Assembly (NCBI RefSeq): GCF_002099195.1
Contig: NZ_NBYX01000006.1
Span: forward strand, 1-64,000
Source of the DNA: Burkholderia puraquae
Lineage (GTDB): Bacteria; Pseudomonadota; Gammaproteobacteria; Burkholderiales; Burkholderiaceae
DNA length: 64,000 bases
Reading direction: 5' to 3'
Made by a program: the position numbers and the translations under genes. Under the pieces are notes generated by a model. That model searched no databases. It was not told the origin of the DNA and worked only from the letters and a program-made list of their open reading frames with translations. The stretch's first letter is position 1; the number at the start of each line of letters is the position of its first letter. Positions 63,650-64,000 of this stretch are shown in pieces.

Positions 63650-64000
63650 TCAGGTCGCTTTGCCGGTTTTGAGGTCGTATTCGGCAGCGATCGTCCCGCC
63701 ACTTCTGCTTTGGGCGTTCTGAACGACATACTTCTGCCGGATACGGGCGAATGAGAGTCGGACTTCCTCGCGTGGCCGTGCCATGTTCACATTGGCGACC
63801 GAATTGATTCGTGTGATCAGTGCATCGTCCAGGGTGATCTTCAGGTATTCGAGTGGCATGCTGCCGGCTTTGCGGGCTACCAGAACGGCCTTCTCGATGT
63901 GATTCCCTTTCAGGCAATGCAGCATGAGCATCGGCGATGCTCGATCGACATAGTGCTCGATGGTCAGATCGTTGGCCGCGCACTTGCCTGTCGTGCTGTC
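63650..64000 (-). CDS. hcp: Hcp type VI secretion tube protein (5' truncated)
   Basis: The 3' 116 codons of an Hcp gene, open to the window edge. Visible: DLTIEHYVDRASPMLMLHCL, GNHIEKAVLVARKAGSMPLEYLKITLDD, VNMARPREEVRLSFARIRQKY and the end AEYDLKTGKAT. Hcp forms the hexameric rings of the T6SS tube and may carry small effectors. It is followed by the amidase gene, so this is an hcp-effector-immunity cluster. Upstream context is outside the window. Confidence 0.93.
   Translation of the reverse strand, partial: DSTTGKCAANDLTIEHYVDRASPMLMLHCLKGNHIEKAVLVARKAGSMPLEYLKITLDDALITRINSVANVNMARPREEVRLSFARIRQKYVVQNAQSRSGGTIAAEYDLKTGKAT

Overview
The window is high-GC beta-proteobacterial DNA, most likely chromosome 1 of a Burkholderia cepacia-complex strain. 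This rests on protein-level resemblance (GroEL with a GGM-rich tail, a Burkholderia-type 3-hydroxybutyrate oligomer hydrolase, HmgA/FahA, XdhAB, T6SS Hcp) and on the strong GC bias at third codon positions. No species call is possible from sequence alone. No rRNA, tRNA or CRISPR array was seen.

Layout. 1-4.2 kb: 3' end of glyA, nrdR, then a compact five-gene minor-pilin operon (FimT/GspH-, PilV-, PilW-, PilX- and PilE-like). 4.3-5.6 kb: membrane and stress genes (DUF3318-like, YqjE-type holin-like, DUF883). 5.9-9.5 kb: a 1-Cys peroxiredoxin, gcdH facing an IclR regulator across three tandem 49-bp hairpin repeats, and a GFA-family protein. 9.7-10.5 kb: a degenerate EAL protein. 10.8-16.8 kb: a catabolic operon (flavin hydroxylase, small DUF2783 protein, AAHS transporter, hmgA, fahA) that fits 3-hydroxyphenylacetate to homogentisate to fumarate plus acetoacetate. 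16.9-27.8 kb: transporters, a TnpB element broken by an amber codon, bluB, a D-2-hydroxyacid dehydrogenase with a LysR gene, a class V aminotransferase, and an AraC/EamA divergent pair.

28.1-29.5 kb: an AT-richer islet encoding a PAAR-metallopeptidase protein and an exported partner, read as an orphan type VI secretion effector/immunity pair. 29.6-40.3 kb: an MFS gene, the xdhABC purine oxidation operon with a shortened xdhC preceded by another copy of the hairpin repeat, a SnoaL-like gene, a LysR gene, a DsbA-like gene, a TAXI solute-binding protein and a BON-domain protein. 40.4-45 kb: two exported hydrolases (3HB-oligomer hydrolase and an S10 peptidase). 45.1-48.5 kb: TSUP and DHA2 transporters and a FrnE-like DsbA. 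48.8-53 kb: a dau-like D-arginine/D-amino-acid locus (YheO/DauR regulator, ornithine-cyclodeaminase family enzyme, solute-binding protein, FAD dehydrogenase) with matching inverted repeats in the divergent promoter region.

53.5-56.2 kb: an 877-residue secreted protein built from 132-bp tandem repeats, preceded by a sigma-54 type promoter. 56.4-59.8 kb: an ECF sigma/anti-sigma operon with a cupredoxin and a LolA-like protein, then an SRPBCC protein. 60.4-62.5 kb: groES-groEL under a perfect CIRCE operator. 62.6-64 kb: a second type VI module on the minus strand (hcp, peptidoglycan amidase, exported immunity candidate), cut by the window edge.

The best candidates for something new are the two type VI modules (28.1-29.5 and 62.6-64 kb), the sigma-54-controlled repeat protein, and the covarying hairpin repeats at 7.9 and 35.1 kb.
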